DNA of 64,000 nucleotides from Vulcanimicrobiota bacterium (lineage in GTDB: Bacteria; Vulcanimicrobiota; Vulcanimicrobiia; Vulcanimicrobiales; Vulcanimicrobiaceae), in assembly GCA_003168375.1 (NCBI GenBank), contig PMSI01000001.1:992001-1056000 (forward strand), read 5' to 3'. Shown piece after piece: positions 42,220 to 50,889 of this stretch. A program made the position numbers and the translations under genes. Below the pieces are notes generated by a model. That model was not told the DNA's origin. It saw only the letters and a program-made list of their open reading frames with translations, and searched no databases. Position 1 is the stretch's first letter. Each line of letters opens with the position of its first letter.

Positions 42220-43230
42220 TCACGAGTGGCTCGCCGCGGGTTCACGTACGCCGAGTCCCGGGCCGTCGGGCAGCACGATCTTGCCGTCCGCGTAGGTGAT
42301 CCCGGCGAACGGATCGCGGGCGGTGAGGAAGGGCCCATCGAGATCGGCCCAGTCGACCAGCGGGCTGAGATGCGCGGCGGCGGTGGTGAGGATCTGCGAC
42401 TCGACCATGCAGCCCAGCATGATCTTGAACCCCATCGCGCGCGCGGTGTGGATCATCGCCAGCGCGCCGCGGATCCCGCCGCACTTCGCGAGCTTGACGT
42501 TGATCCCGTCGACGCAGCCGAACAAGGCAGGGAGGTCGCGCGCGTCCTTGGAGTCCTCGTCGGTGACGATCGGGATCGGCGAGCGCTCGCGAATCCAGCG
42601 CAGTTTCTCCGGCGATCCGGCCGGGATCGGCTGCTCGCAGAACTCGATCGCGTGCTTCGCGAGCTCGGTGAGGATTTCGACCGTCTGCTCCGGGGTCCAG
42701 GCTTCGTTCGCGTCGACCCGGATCGTACCGGCGTAGACCGAGCGGATCGCCTCGACCGTCTCGATCTCCGCACCCTTGCCCAGCTTGACCTTGATGACCG
42801 GGTGCGTACCGACCTCGCGCACCTTCGCGAGCGTCTCGGCGAGCGGCGCGATCCCGATCGTGAACGAGCTGCGGGGCGTGCGTGCCGGATCGAGCCCGAG
42901 CAGACGCCACAGCGGCCGGTCGAGATCCTTTCCGATCAGATCGTGCAGCGCGATGTCGAGCCCGCACATTTGCGCGGGGCTGAGCCCGTCCAGCAGCCGC
43001 TCGAACGCGTACGGGTCATCTCCGAGCCGCCGCGCGCGCAGGCCGGCGATCGCGTTCTCGAGGCTCTCGCCGTAACGCGGGATCGGCGCGGTCTCGCCGA
43101 GACCTTCAAGCCCGTTCCAGCGCAGTCGCACGACGGCGGTGCGTGCGATGTTCTCGGACGAACGCGCGATGGTGAAGGTGTGCTTGAGCGGCAGGTCCAG
43201 CGGTTCGACGGTGAGCTGCATCGGGTCCAC
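42220..43230 (-). CDS. L-Ala-D/L-Glu epimerase / N-acetyl-D-glutamate racemase (DgcA-like)
   Basis: Enolase-superfamily enzyme of the muconate-lactonising branch, 336 residues. Catalytic Lys residues are in IKVKLGKG and VKLAKCGG; metal ligands lie in VDANEAW, FCEQPI and TDED. Such enzymes epimerise Ala-Glu from murein; the DgcA subgroup, paired with DUF1611, racemises N-acetyl-D-glutamate. Context supports D-Glu or murein-peptide use. GTG 43230 or ATG 43221 may be the start. Confidence 0.88.
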   Translation of the reverse strand: MDPMQLTVEPLDLPLKHTFTIARSSENIARTAVVRLRWNGLEGLGETAPIPRYGESLENAIAGLRARRLGDDPYAFERLLDGLSPAQMCGLDIALHDLIGKDLDRPLWRLLGLDPARTPRSSFTIGIAPLAETLAKVREVGTHPVIKVKLGKGAEIETVEAIRSVYAGTIRVDANEAWTPEQTVEILTELAKHAIEFCEQPIPAGSPEKLRWIRERSPIPIVTDEDSKDARDLPALFGCVDGINVKLAKCGGIRGALAMIHTARAMGFKIMLGCMVESQILTTAAAHLSPLVDWADLDGPFLTARDPFAGITYADGKIVLPDGPGLGVREPAASHS

Positions 43231-43320
43231 GACGCTGCGCTTCTCGCCGCGAACGGACGGCTCCGCCCCCGCGCGCGTTTGTCCCGAGGTGCGCGGCGGT
43301 GAGACGCGAATCGGCGCGCT

Positions 43321-44160
43321 ATGTACCGGGTGGCCTGGTCGGCGGGTTTCGTGCTCGCGCTTGCATCGTTTGGAATCGCTCCGGCGGCACAGCCTTCGGC
43401 TGCGAGCGGTTGGTGTTCGGGATTCGTCGCGCGCGTCGAGCCCCTAGATAGGCTCGGCAATCGCTATGCGGTCGCGCTCGCTACGCACGACGGGTCGCAT
43501 CGGACGTCTGGCACGCTCGCGTTGTATCACGGGGGCGACCGATACGACGTTTGCTTCAGCGGCGCAAACGCGTTCGACCCGCGCGATGAGAACGCGATCC
43601 CGAGCGCGATCGTGGTGCGCTTCCCGGCGCCGGTTGCGATCGAAGAGGCGACGGTAACCAGCATCGACGGAACAGCGTGCGCGCCGCTGAGCGAGCCGTG
43701 GTTGTCGGGCCGGCCGGTCACGCCGCTGATCGGCAGCATTCGCGTTGGACTTGGCGCGCGAGCTCGCGGGGCCGCCCGGATCAGCGATAACGCGGAGTTC
43801 TGGACGCGCTGGAGCGCTGCGGCGATCTCCGCACCGGAGTCCGCGGTGACCGACGCGGTCGCGGGCGACGCGCGTATCGAGTGCCGGCGCCCGCCGATTC
43901 GAGCGACGACGACCCACGCGATCGGGCCGCAGCTCTCGCCGGAGGCGGAAAACCGGAATCTTTCCGGTCACGTGCAGATTCTCGTGACGCTCGACGACAA
44001 GAACGCGGTCATGACGACGCGGGTCGAACGCTCGTCGGGTTTCGCCGAGCTCGATCGCAGCGCGCTGCAGATCGCGCAGGGCTCCGAGTTCCGATCGCCG
44101 GTGCTCCACTGCAGCGCGTACGGCGGGAGCTATATCTTCGACGCCCTGTTCGGGACCTGA
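43321..44160 (+). CDS. Secreted protein with TonB C-terminal-like domain
   Basis: The 279-residue protein has a signal peptide (about 1-29). The C-terminal ~70 residues, GHVQILVTLDDKNAVMTTRV then SGFAELDRSALQIAQ, match the TonB_C fold used in many energy-transducer-like secreted proteins. No N-terminal anchor or proline-rich spanner of true TonB exists. Cys are in SGWCSG, YDVCFS, TACAP and LHCSAYG, suggesting periplasmic disulfides. Divergent from the dgcA-like gene. Confidence 0.75.
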   Translation: MYRVAWSAGFVLALASFGIAPAAQPSAASGWCSGFVARVEPLDRLGNRYAVALATHDGSHRTSGTLALYHGGDRYDVCFSGANAFDPRDENAIPSAIVVRFPAPVAIEEATVTSIDGTACAPLSEPWLSGRPVTPLIGSIRVGLGARARGAARISDNAEFWTRWSAAAISAPESAVTDAVAGDARIECRRPPIRATTTHAIGPQLSPEAENRNLSGHVQILVTLDDKNAVMTTRVERSSGFAELDRSALQIAQGSEFRSPVLHCSAYGGSYIFDALFGT

Positions 44161-44191
44161 CGCCCGGTCGAGTCGAAGCGTTGCGCGGTCG

Positions 44192-44221
44192 CTGTCAAGT
44201 CCTTGACGGGTGGTATACGAT
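44192..44221 (+). promoter_or_regulatory. Sigma-70-type promoter for the 6S-like RNA
   Basis: A -35-like CTGTCA (44192-44197) and a -10-like TACGAT (44216-44221) are separated by 18 bp; TATACG at 44214 gives a 16-bp alternative. The predicted start 7 nt after the -10 falls on G44228, the first base of the long closing stem of the RNA below. The match between promoter and RNA end supports both. Confidence 0.5.
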
Positions 44222-44227
44222 ACAGCA

Positions 44228-44415
44228 GCGACGGCGACTGCGGTGGTTCGCGTAGGTCCCAGGTGGTTGGCCAACGTCGAAACCAAGGGAGCATCAGCTC
44301 CGGATACGACCGGTTGTCCGGCTTCTCGCTGGACACTGGGCGCCCGGGCCGCACCCACCTGCTACAGGCAGGTCTTCAACCGGGTTCCAGACGGCCGCTG
44401 CGGTCACGTCGCATC
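44228..44415 (+). ncRNA. Structured RNA, probable 6S (ssrS-like) RNA
   Basis: About 188 nt without coding signal. Its ends pair: GCGAC (44228-44232) with GTCGC (44408-44412), and ACTGCGGTGG (44237-44246) with CCGCTGCGGT (44395-44404). Inside are a 3'-side hairpin ACCTGC-TACAG-GCAGGT, a stem CCCAG/CTGGG, and apical hairpins GGAGC-ATCA-GCTCC and GTCC...GGAC. A long rod with a central bubble and 3' hairpin, of 180-200 nt, is the layout of 6S RNA, which binds sigma-70 polymerase. No T-tract follows. The identity is inferred from shape and size, with only weak sequence likeness. Confidence 0.5.
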
Positions 44416-44422
44416 TCCAGAC

Positions 44423-45142
44423 CTACGTCCCGGCCGTGAGCCGGCGCTCCGCCTCCGCCTTGCGGAGCGCCGCGATCGCGTTGCCGACCAGGTCCCACGG
44501 CCGCTCGTCCGGCGGCGCGTCGAGGATCACCCACGCTCCGCTCCGGAGCGCGACGACGAGCCTCGGATCGTCGTCCGGGGCCGCGACGAAGGCCGGATAG
44601 CGGTCCTTCACGCCGAGCGCCGCGTCGTCGGCCAGGGCGCTCGGGCATGCCCGCAGCCAGGCGCTGTCGACGTCTTTGAGCAGGTGCTTGACCCCGGCGA
44701 GGTCCGCGCCGAGCGTCCCCGGCGCCGTGGCGAGCACCACGGTGACGTTGATGGCCTTGGCGGCACGGCTCAGCGCCTTGGCCGCCCCGACCGTCTCGGC
44801 GAAGGTTGCCGGCGGGACCGGGCCCGGCGCCGGGAGCACGGTGCGGATCACGGCCGTGCCGAGCCCCGCGGCGAGCGCGAGGACGGTATCCCGCGCGTCC
44901 GCGGCGGCGGCCGGCGCGAGCAGCGTGGGGCTGTCGAGCCCGAACGGGACCATCCCGAGGTCGATCGTAACCTTGCGCAGCTGCGCCGCGTATTCAGCGT
45001 CGGTGCGGGGAAAATGCGCGGTGTCGAAGAGCAGTCCGTCGGCGTCGAGCAGCGTCGCGCAGCGCTCGATCCATTCCAGCTGCGTCAGCGTTCTCGCCTC
45101 GAGCGGTTCCCGGAACGAGGAGCTGGAAACAGCGATGCGCAC
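44423..45142 (-). CDS. TIM-barrel (xylose isomerase-like) protein
   Basis: The 239-residue protein from GTG 45142 (VRIAVSSSSFREPL) has the alternating beta/alpha pattern and size of AP-endonuclease-2-type sugar isomerase barrels: DGLLFDTAHFP early, ATAPGTLGADLAGVKHLL later. Metal-binding Glu/His residues of true isomerases are not all apparent, so it may be non-catalytic or divergent. The frame is open to TTG 45202, but that would reach the divergent gene's start. Substrate unknown. Confidence 0.6.
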   Translation of the reverse strand: MRIAVSSSSFREPLEARTLTQLEWIERCATLLDADGLLFDTAHFPRTDAEYAAQLRKVTIDLGMVPFGLDSPTLLAPAAAADARDTVLALAAGLGTAVIRTVLPAPGPVPPATFAETVGAAKALSRAAKAINVTVVLATAPGTLGADLAGVKHLLKDVDSAWLRACPSALADDAALGVKDRYPAFVAAPDDDPRLVVALRSGAWVILDAPPDERPWDLVGNAIAALRKAEAERRLTAGT

Positions 45143-45201
45143 CGGCGCTGCGTTCTTCAGTGAGGTGACCCGATCATCGTGACCGACCCGCCCTCGCCGC
45201 A

Positions 45202-45462
45202 ATGACCGTCGACCGTCAGACGCTTGGCAACCTCGTCCCGCTCGCGGCAGTCGTCATCGCGCTCGCTGAATATCTGTTCGACCACACCACGCCGCGCTAC
45301 GCGGGCCCGTGGTTTTGGATCGCGCTCGGCACGACCGTCGGCCTGCTGGTCCTGGTCCAGGTTCTCCGCTTCACCGGGGCGCGCGGTACCACCGCGGCGA
45401 AACCCGACTACTCGGCGACGACGCTGATCCGCCGCCGCTCCGACCCCGACGACCGAGGCTGA
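45202..45462 (+). CDS. Small membrane protein of unknown function
   Basis: The 86-residue protein has two membrane helices (about 10-26 and 36-57) and a basic cytoplasmic tail (TTLIRRRSDPDDRG). ATG 45202; the next gene, glyA, starts 9 bp after its stop, so they form an operon. No family recognised. Confidence 0.7.
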   Translation: MTVDRQTLGNLVPLAAVVIALAEYLFDHTTPRYAGPWFWIALGTTVGLLVLVQVLRFTGARGTTAAKPDYSATTLIRRRSDPDDRG

Positions 45463-45471
45463 ACAACCGAC

Positions 45472-46719
45472 ATGCAACTGCTCGAACCCCAGACGCTCGC
45501 CGCTGCGGATCCCGAGGTCGCGGCTGCGATCGCGGACGAAGAGCGCCGCCAGCGCGACAATCTCGAGCTGATCGCGTCGGAGAACTACGCGAGCCGGGCG
45601 GTGCGCGAAGCGACCGCCTCGGTGATGACGAACAAATACGCCGAAGGGTATCCCGGGAAGCGTTACTACGGCGGTTGCGAGTACGTCGACGTCGCGGAGA
45701 CGCTTGCGATCGAGCGGCTGAAGCGGCTGTTCGGCGCGGAGCACGCCAACGTGCAGCCGCACGCCGGCGCGCAGGCCAACATGGCCGTGCTGATGGCGGT
45801 GCTGAAGCCGGGAGATACGATCCTCGGGATGTCGCTTGCGCACGGCGGGCACCTGACGCACGGCACGAAGGTCTCGTTCAGCGGCAAGCTCTACAACGCC
45901 GTCGCGTACGGCGTTCGCAAGGACACGGAACTGATCGACTTCGACCAGGTGCGCGAGCTCGCGCGCGAGCACAAGCCGAAGCTGATCATCGCCGGCGCGA
46001 GCGCGTATCCGCGCACGATGGAGTACGCCCCGTTCCGCGAGATCGCGAGCGAGATCGGCGCGACGTTCATGGTCGACATGGCGCACATCGCGGGGCTGGT
46101 CGCGACCGGCCTGCACCCCTCGCCTGTCCCGTTCGCCGACTTCGTGACGTCGACGACCCACAAGACGCTGCGCGGCCCGCGCGGCGGCCTGATCCTGAGC
46201 ACCGCGCAGTACGCGCAGGCGGTCGACAAGAGCGTCTTCCCGGGGATCCAGGGTGGTCCGTTCATGCACGCGATCGCAGCGAAGGCGGTCGCATTCGGCG
46301 AGGCGCTCCACGCCTCGTTCACGACGTATCAGCGGCAGGTGATCGACAACGCGCGCGTGATGGGCGAGGAGCTCCAGCGCGCCGGCGCGCGGCTCGTCGG
46401 CGGCGGCACCGACACGCACTTGCTGCTGGTCGACCTGACGCCGAAGAACCTCACCGGGAAAGCGGTCGAACAGTACCTCGACGAGATCCGGATCACGGTG
46501 AACAAGAACGCGATCCCGTTCGACCCGCAGAAGCCCGCCGTCACCAGCGGGATTCGCATCGGATCGCCGGCGATCACATCGCGCGGCTTCAGCGAGGACG
46601 ATGCGCGCGAGGTCGGCCGCATCATCGGCGAAGCGCTGACCGACATCGAGACGGGAGCGAAGAAGCAGGCGTTGCGCGCGCGGGTCGCGGAACTCACCGC
46701 GCGGCACGACGTGCCGTAG
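45472..46719 (+). CDS. glyA: Serine hydroxymethyltransferase
   Basis: PLP enzyme converting serine and tetrahydrofolate to glycine and methylene-THF. The 415 residues carry [28 protein letters not shown], the PLP lysine Lys231 in [14 protein letters not shown] and [16 protein letters not shown]. Full length. It is the main one-carbon source in the region; purH, which consumes formyl-THF, lies about 30 kb away. Confidence 0.97.
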   Translation: MQLLEPQTLAAADPEVAAAIADEERRQRDNLELIASENYASRAVREATASVMTNKYAEGYPGKRYYGGCEYVDVAETLAIERLKRLFGAEHANVQPHAGAQANMAVLMAVLKPGDTILGMSLAHGGHLTHGTKVSFSGKLYNAVAYGVRKDTELIDFDQVRELAREHKPKLIIAGASAYPRTMEYAPFREIASEIGATFMVDMAHIAGLVATGLHPSPVPFADFVTSTTHKTLRGPRGGLILSTAQYAQAVDKSVFPGIQGGPFMHAIAAKAVAFGEALHASFTTYQRQVIDNARVMGEELQRAGARLVGGGTDTHLLLVDLTPKNLTGKAVEQYLDEIRITVNKNAIPFDPQKPAVTSGIRIGSPAITSRGFSEDDAREVGRIIGEALTDIETGAKKQALRARVAELTARHDVP

Positions 46720-46748
46720 CGGCGGGGCGCTCCACCAACGGAGGAGAG

Positions 46749-47516
46749 ATGTCGATCCAAACCCCGCTGCGCATCGTCGCTGCGCTCGTCATGGCGGCGG
46801 TGTTCGCGCTGCCCGTAGTGCCCGCCGCGGCGCAGCCGCAACCGGCGTTCAAGGCCGGCGACCGGGTCGAGGTCGACACGATCGAAGCGTCGAGCCCCTC
46901 GCGCGCGATCTGGAAGAAGGGCGTCGTCTTAAAAGTCGACCTCACCAGCATGGCGTACATCATCCAGCTCGATCCGTTGCCCGGCCAACTGCCGAAAACG
47001 ATGGCGATCCCGATTCGCCCCTACGCCGCGGGTTGGATTCACCCGGCGGGCGGCGCGGCGCCGCACGTCGCCGCCGACCGGCTGCGCGTCGACGCGAACG
47101 GGACCGTTCTCGCCGATCGGCCGCTGCTGCCCTGCGACCAGATCGTGCAGCCGCCGGCCCGAAACGGTCAGCCGCTCCCCGTCGCACTCGCGCGCACTTT
47201 GATCCGCTGCCTGTACGAAAAGGCGCCGGTGCCCGGGTCTGATGGCGCCACGACGATGGACGTCGTGCAGTTCGTCCCCGGCCCCCCGCACCGCTGGAAC
47301 AAGAACGTCGATTCCGGTGCAGGCGGAACGATCGATACGGTGGTCTTCCCGGTGCGCGTGACGTGGAACCAGAAGACGTTCTACCGGACGTACGACGAGA
47401 CACAAACGAGCAACGCGCGCGTTTTCACCTGCTACGTCGACGTCGACAAGTGGTTCTGCGGCTCGGCGCAGTTCATCCGTGACGGAGCGAAGCGGCAGAT
47501 CCCGGTCGCGTCGTAG
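46749..47516 (+). CDS. Secreted protein of unknown function
   Basis: ATG 46749 follows GGAGGAGAG. The 255 residues have a signal peptide (about 1-28, ending VPAAAQ) and a beta-rich remainder starting FKAGDRVEVDTIEASSPSRA, which recalls SH3-like folds that follow KGVV. Four Cys (in LLPCDQ, IRCLYE, FTCYVD and WFCGSA) may form two disulfides. Its TAG abuts the stop of the convergent beta-lactamase-like gene with no spacer. No family recognised. Confidence 0.7.
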   Translation: MSIQTPLRIVAALVMAAVFALPVVPAAAQPQPAFKAGDRVEVDTIEASSPSRAIWKKGVVLKVDLTSMAYIIQLDPLPGQLPKTMAIPIRPYAAGWIHPAGGAAPHVAADRLRVDANGTVLADRPLLPCDQIVQPPARNGQPLPVALARTLIRCLYEKAPVPGSDGATTMDVVQFVPGPPHRWNKNVDSGAGGTIDTVVFPVRVTWNQKTFYRTYDETQTSNARVFTCYVDVDKWFCGSAQFIRDGAKRQIPVAS

Positions 47517-48977
47517 CTACTCCGCCGGTTTGAACCAGATCCCGTTGATCTTGCCCGCCGGATCGAGGCTGTAGACGAGCGAGACCGTCGCGGCGGGCGT
47601 GACGACGCGGTACGTGTAGGCGGTGCCGCCGTTGTTCGGCAGCGCGGCTTTGCCGCTGTACACGAACGCCGTCGGCGCGCCGAGCGGCGCGAGGCCGGCC
47701 GCGACCTGCTGCACGGTCCCCTCGTTCAGTGCCGCTCGCATCGTCGCGTCGTAGCGCGCGAAGTCGACCTTGCCGGCGCGCCAGCGTTCGTATTCCGCGC
47801 GCACGGCGGCGGTGATCGCCGGGTCCTCGCCGGCCGCGGGCTTCGTGTCGCGCTCGCGCTCGGCTGCGAGCTGCGCCTCGGTCGGCGGTACTTGCGAACG
47901 GAACGCTTCGCGAACGATCCGCGTCTCGTCGAACCCGGCGGTGTTGGCGAACACGACGACGCTGATACGCTGATCCGGAAAGTACGCGTTGCGCGTGTTC
48001 GCCCCGATCACCCCGCCGTTGTGCCACACCAGCGGATAGCCGTCGAGCGATTCGCGGATCCAACCCATCGCGTAGCTCGTCGCGCCGCCGCCTGGCAGTT
48101 GCGGCGGCGTGGTGAGCAACCTGACCGCCGGCGCGTCGAGCAGCCGTCCGCCGAAGAACCCTTCGTCCCAGCGCACGAGATCGGCGGGTGAGGCGTAGAG
48201 CCCCCCGGCGGCGTAGGTCGATTGCGGCGTCCACGGGGTCACTGCGGTGCCGCCGGTCGACGGCTCGTAGCCGCGGGTCACGTTCGCAACGCCGTGCGGC
48301 GCTCCGAACGTCAGATGCGAGAGCCCGAGCGGCGCGGCGATGCGTTCGCCGATGAAACGCCCGTACGGAACGCCGGCCGCCGCTTCGACGATCATCCCGA
48401 GCACAACGTAGTTCGTGTTGCTGTACGCGAAGCGCGTCCCCGGTGCAAAGGCGAGCGGCGCGCTCGCGACGAGCGCGACCAGGCCTTCGGGAGTGATCGT
48501 CGCGGACTCGGCGACCGTGGTGAGAAATCCGGGGACGGCGGTGTAGTTCGCCAGACCGGTCGTCTGCTGCATCAGCTGACGCACGGTGTAGTCGGTCCCG
48601 TGCGGCGCGAGCGGCACGTAGAGCGCCGCCTTCGCATCGAGATCGACGCGCCGGTCGCGCACCAGCAGCATGATCGCGGCCGCCGTGAACTGCTTGGTGA
48701 TCGAACCGATCGGAAAGATCGTCTCCGCATCGACGGGCAGTTTGGCCCCGAGGTCGCGCACGCCGAAGCCGTTCGCGTAGACGATCTCTCCGGCGCGCGC
48801 TACGGTGACGCTGGCCCCGCGCGCTCCGGCGGCGGCCATCGCTTTCGCGACCGACTCCTCGATCGGCGCCCGCTGGGCGGCCGAGAGCGTCGCCGGTCCG
48901 GCGGCGCGGGCGGCGGCCGGCAGGGCGGCCAGACCCGCGCTCGCGATTGCCGACCCGATGAAGCGCTTGCGGAGCAT
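47517..48977 (-). CDS. Serine beta-lactamase-like (class C/esterase) protein
   Basis: The 486 residues from ATG 48977 start with a Tat- or Sec-type signal (LRKRFIGSAIASAGLAAL). Penicillin-binding fold motifs are SITK (SxxK), YSN (YxN), and HNGG (HxG). A C-terminal beta domain (about 370-486) follows, as in the DUF3471-containing members. These proteins can be esterases, D-aminopeptidases or carboxypeptidases; true cephalosporinase activity is unlikely to be assumed. The frame is open upstream past the signal only as shadow. Confidence 0.85.
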   Translation of the reverse strand: MLRKRFIGSAIASAGLAALPAAARAAGPATLSAAQRAPIEESVAKAMAAAGARGASVTVARAGEIVYANGFGVRDLGAKLPVDAETIFPIGSITKQFTAAAIMLLVRDRRVDLDAKAALYVPLAPHGTDYTVRQLMQQTTGLANYTAVPGFLTTVAESATITPEGLVALVASAPLAFAPGTRFAYSNTNYVVLGMIVEAAAGVPYGRFIGERIAAPLGLSHLTFGAPHGVANVTRGYEPSTGGTAVTPWTPQSTYAAGGLYASPADLVRWDEGFFGGRLLDAPAVRLLTTPPQLPGGGATSYAMGWIRESLDGYPLVWHNGGVIGANTRNAYFPDQRISVVVFANTAGFDETRIVREAFRSQVPPTEAQLAAERERDTKPAAGEDPAITAAVRAEYERWRAGKVDFARYDATMRAALNEGTVQQVAAGLAPLGAPTAFVYSGKAALPNNGGTAYTYRVVTPAATVSLVYSLDPAGKINGIWFKPAE

Positions 48978-49036
48978 CGCTCCTCTGTATCGCGGGGACC
49001 GCGTTCGAGTTGCAGGGCGGGCGAACCGCGGCCCCG

Positions 49037-49708
49037 ATGACTTCCCTCGTGGCCACCGCTCCGCAGGTCGTCGACCATCCCGCCGTCCAGGACCGGCTCG
49101 CGCGGCTGCGCGACGCGACGACGGCGACCCCGGTCTTCCGCCGGCTCGTCGAAGAACTGGGCCAGCTCCTCGCGTACGAAGCGACCCGCTCGCTGCCGTT
49201 GACCGACATCGAGTTGCAGACGCCGGTCGCGCTGGCGAAGGTGCAGCGCATCGCGACGCGACCCGTCGTCGCGCCGATCCTGCGCGCCGGGCTCGGCCTG
49301 CTGCCCGGATTTCTCGCCGTCGTCGACGACGCCGTCGTCGCGCACCTCGGCTTCTACCGCGACCCGAAGACGCTGGCCGCGATCCCTTACTATGCGAACT
49401 TGCCCGACGATCTCGCCACGCGCGAGGTCTTCGTGCTCGACCCCATGCTCGCGACCGGCCACTCCGGCTCGGCCGCACTCTCGATGCTCGCCAAGCGCGG
49501 CGCGAGAGCACCGGTCTTCGTGTGCATCATCGCGGCGCCCGAGGGGATCGCGACGCTAGCGCGCGAGCACCCCGGCGTGCGCATCGTCACCGCCGCGGTC
49601 GACGAGCGCCTCAACGATCACGGCTACATCGTCCCCGGACTCGGAGACGCGGGCGATCGGATGTTCGGCTCGACCAGCTCGGTCCCGGTCAGCACCGGCG
49701 CGCCGTAG
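49037..49708 (+). CDS. upp: Uracil phosphoribosyltransferase
   Basis: Pyrimidine salvage: uracil plus PRPP to UMP. ATG 49037 gives 223 residues starting MTSLVATAPQVVDHPAVQ; GTP- and uracil-binding segments are visible as PILRAGLGLLPG and YIVPGLGDAGDRMFG, and the PRPP loop as LDPMLATGHS. Divergent from the beta-lactamase-like gene with 59 bp between. Confidence 0.94.
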   Translation: MTSLVATAPQVVDHPAVQDRLARLRDATTATPVFRRLVEELGQLLAYEATRSLPLTDIELQTPVALAKVQRIATRPVVAPILRAGLGLLPGFLAVVDDAVVAHLGFYRDPKTLAAIPYYANLPDDLATREVFVLDPMLATGHSGSAALSMLAKRGARAPVFVCIIAAPEGIATLAREHPGVRIVTAAVDERLNDHGYIVPGLGDAGDRMFGSTSSVPVSTGAP

Positions 49709-49776
49709 CGCCCGCTAGGACTAGTACTTGGTCGGAGGAGCCGGGAAGCACCCGGCTTATCGCGTATCGTTTCGAC

Positions 49777-50277
49777 GTGGGTGCCCACGAGGCGTACGCC
49801 GGCGTTGGCTCTTGCCGAAAGCTGGCGTGGCCGAGCCTTCTTGTCGGCTTTATCGTGCTGTCGACGCTCGCGCTCGGATCGGCCGCGCGGGTCAACGCGA
49901 ACTGCGATATCCGTACTCTTCGGCTGGCGACGCATACTGGTCCCTACCAGATCGTGGCTTCGAAAGAGCTTGGGGATTTTCGAAATGCCGCCCCATATAT
50001 CCGGGTCCGCATCATCAATCCCAGTGCTCATCGCATCGTCGTCGGCGGATCGTCTCCACGCACCAGGGTGACCTTGAACTTCGTGACGCCTCGGTCGCGC
50101 GGGATCTTGGCGGTGGCAATCGATGCGAACGGTCGGGGCAAGACCGTCCGTCCGAAATCCAGCGTCACCTTCGACGTAACCTACCCCTACCGGCTCGGCA
50201 GACCGGGGCTTTACGAGTTCAACGTTTCATACGACGGGTCGAGCTCCAACATCGTCAGATACGTCGTCGCTCAGTAG
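49777..50277 (+). CDS. Secreted protein of unknown function
   Basis: The 166 residues from GTG 49777 have an N-terminal helix (about 17-36, LLVGFIVLSTLALGSAA) acting as signal peptide or anchor, and a beta-sandwich-like C-terminal region (ITPS-type strands VTLNFVTPRS, SVTFDVTYPYRLG, YEFNVSYDGSS). A GGAGGAG sequence at 49734 is not spaced for this start. AT content and codon use are less biased than neighbours. No family recognised. Confidence 0.55.
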   Translation: MGAHEAYAGVGSCRKLAWPSLLVGFIVLSTLALGSAARVNANCDIRTLRLATHTGPYQIVASKELGDFRNAAPYIRVRIINPSAHRIVVGGSSPRTRVTLNFVTPRSRGILAVAIDANGRGKTVRPKSSVTFDVTYPYRLGRPGLYEFNVSYDGSSSNIVRYVVAQ

Positions 50278-50418
50278 GAATCAGAAGCGCCTTGCGGGGT
50301 AGGCCCATTCCGCCTGACTGGGCTCCACCTTGGGTGAGGACGCTGGCGGCTCCGGCGTGAACGGGCCGAGAATGCGGCCCTGGCGAATGTGCAGCCTCCG
50401 GTGCATCACGACGACGGA

Positions 50419-50889
50419 ATGAAGAGCGCTCGAGGGAGACGTAGCGAAGCGCGGCCGGGCTGGGACGAGTATTTCATGGAGATCGCGCGGACCGTCGCGA
50501 CCCGGGCGACCTGTCCCCGGGCGAGCGTCGGGGCCGTGCTGACCCGGAAGAAGCGGATCCTCACCACCGGCTACAACGGCGCGCCGCGCGGGGTCGCGCA
50601 CTGTCTCGAGGTCGGCTGTACCATGGTCGACGGGCACTGTCTGCGGGCGACCCACGCCGAGGCGAACGCGATCGTCCAGGGGGCGCTCCACGGCGTCTCA
50701 CTCGAAGGCGCGACCGCGTACTGCACCCACCAGCCGTGCGCGGGGTGCTCGAAGCTGCTGATCAGCGCCGGCGTCGTGCGGATCGTCTACCGCGACGCCT
50801 ATCCCGATCCGGTCGCCGAGATGCTACTCGACGAGGCGCAGGTCGCGCTCGAGCAGTTCGCGCCCGATCCGCTGCGAGCCGCGACGTGA
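50419..50889 (+). CDS. dCMP deaminase (ComEB-like)
   Basis: Zinc deaminase of 156 residues converting dCMP to dUMP. Zinc ligands are His79 in THAEANAI (with catalytic Glu81) and Cys107/Cys110 in HQPCAGC; the upstream CPRASVGAVL and TGYNGAPRG are those of dCMP deaminases. GTGA overlap with wecA begins a long chain of overlapping genes running to atpB. Confidence 0.9.
   Translation: MKSARGRRSEARPGWDEYFMEIARTVATRATCPRASVGAVLTRKKRILTTGYNGAPRGVAHCLEVGCTMVDGHCLRATHAEANAIVQGALHGVSLEGATAYCTHQPCAGCSKLLISAGVVRIVYRDAYPDPVAEMLLDEAQVALEQFAPDPLRAAT

Noticed and set aside
43321-44160. A true TonB energy transducer
   Set aside because: It has a cleavable signal rather than an anchor and lacks the proline-rich spanner and ExbB/ExbD neighbours.
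47517-48977. Antibiotic-resistance beta-lactamase
   Set aside because: The SxxK, YxN and HxG motifs define a broad family of esterases and peptidases; nothing specifies cephalosporinase activity.
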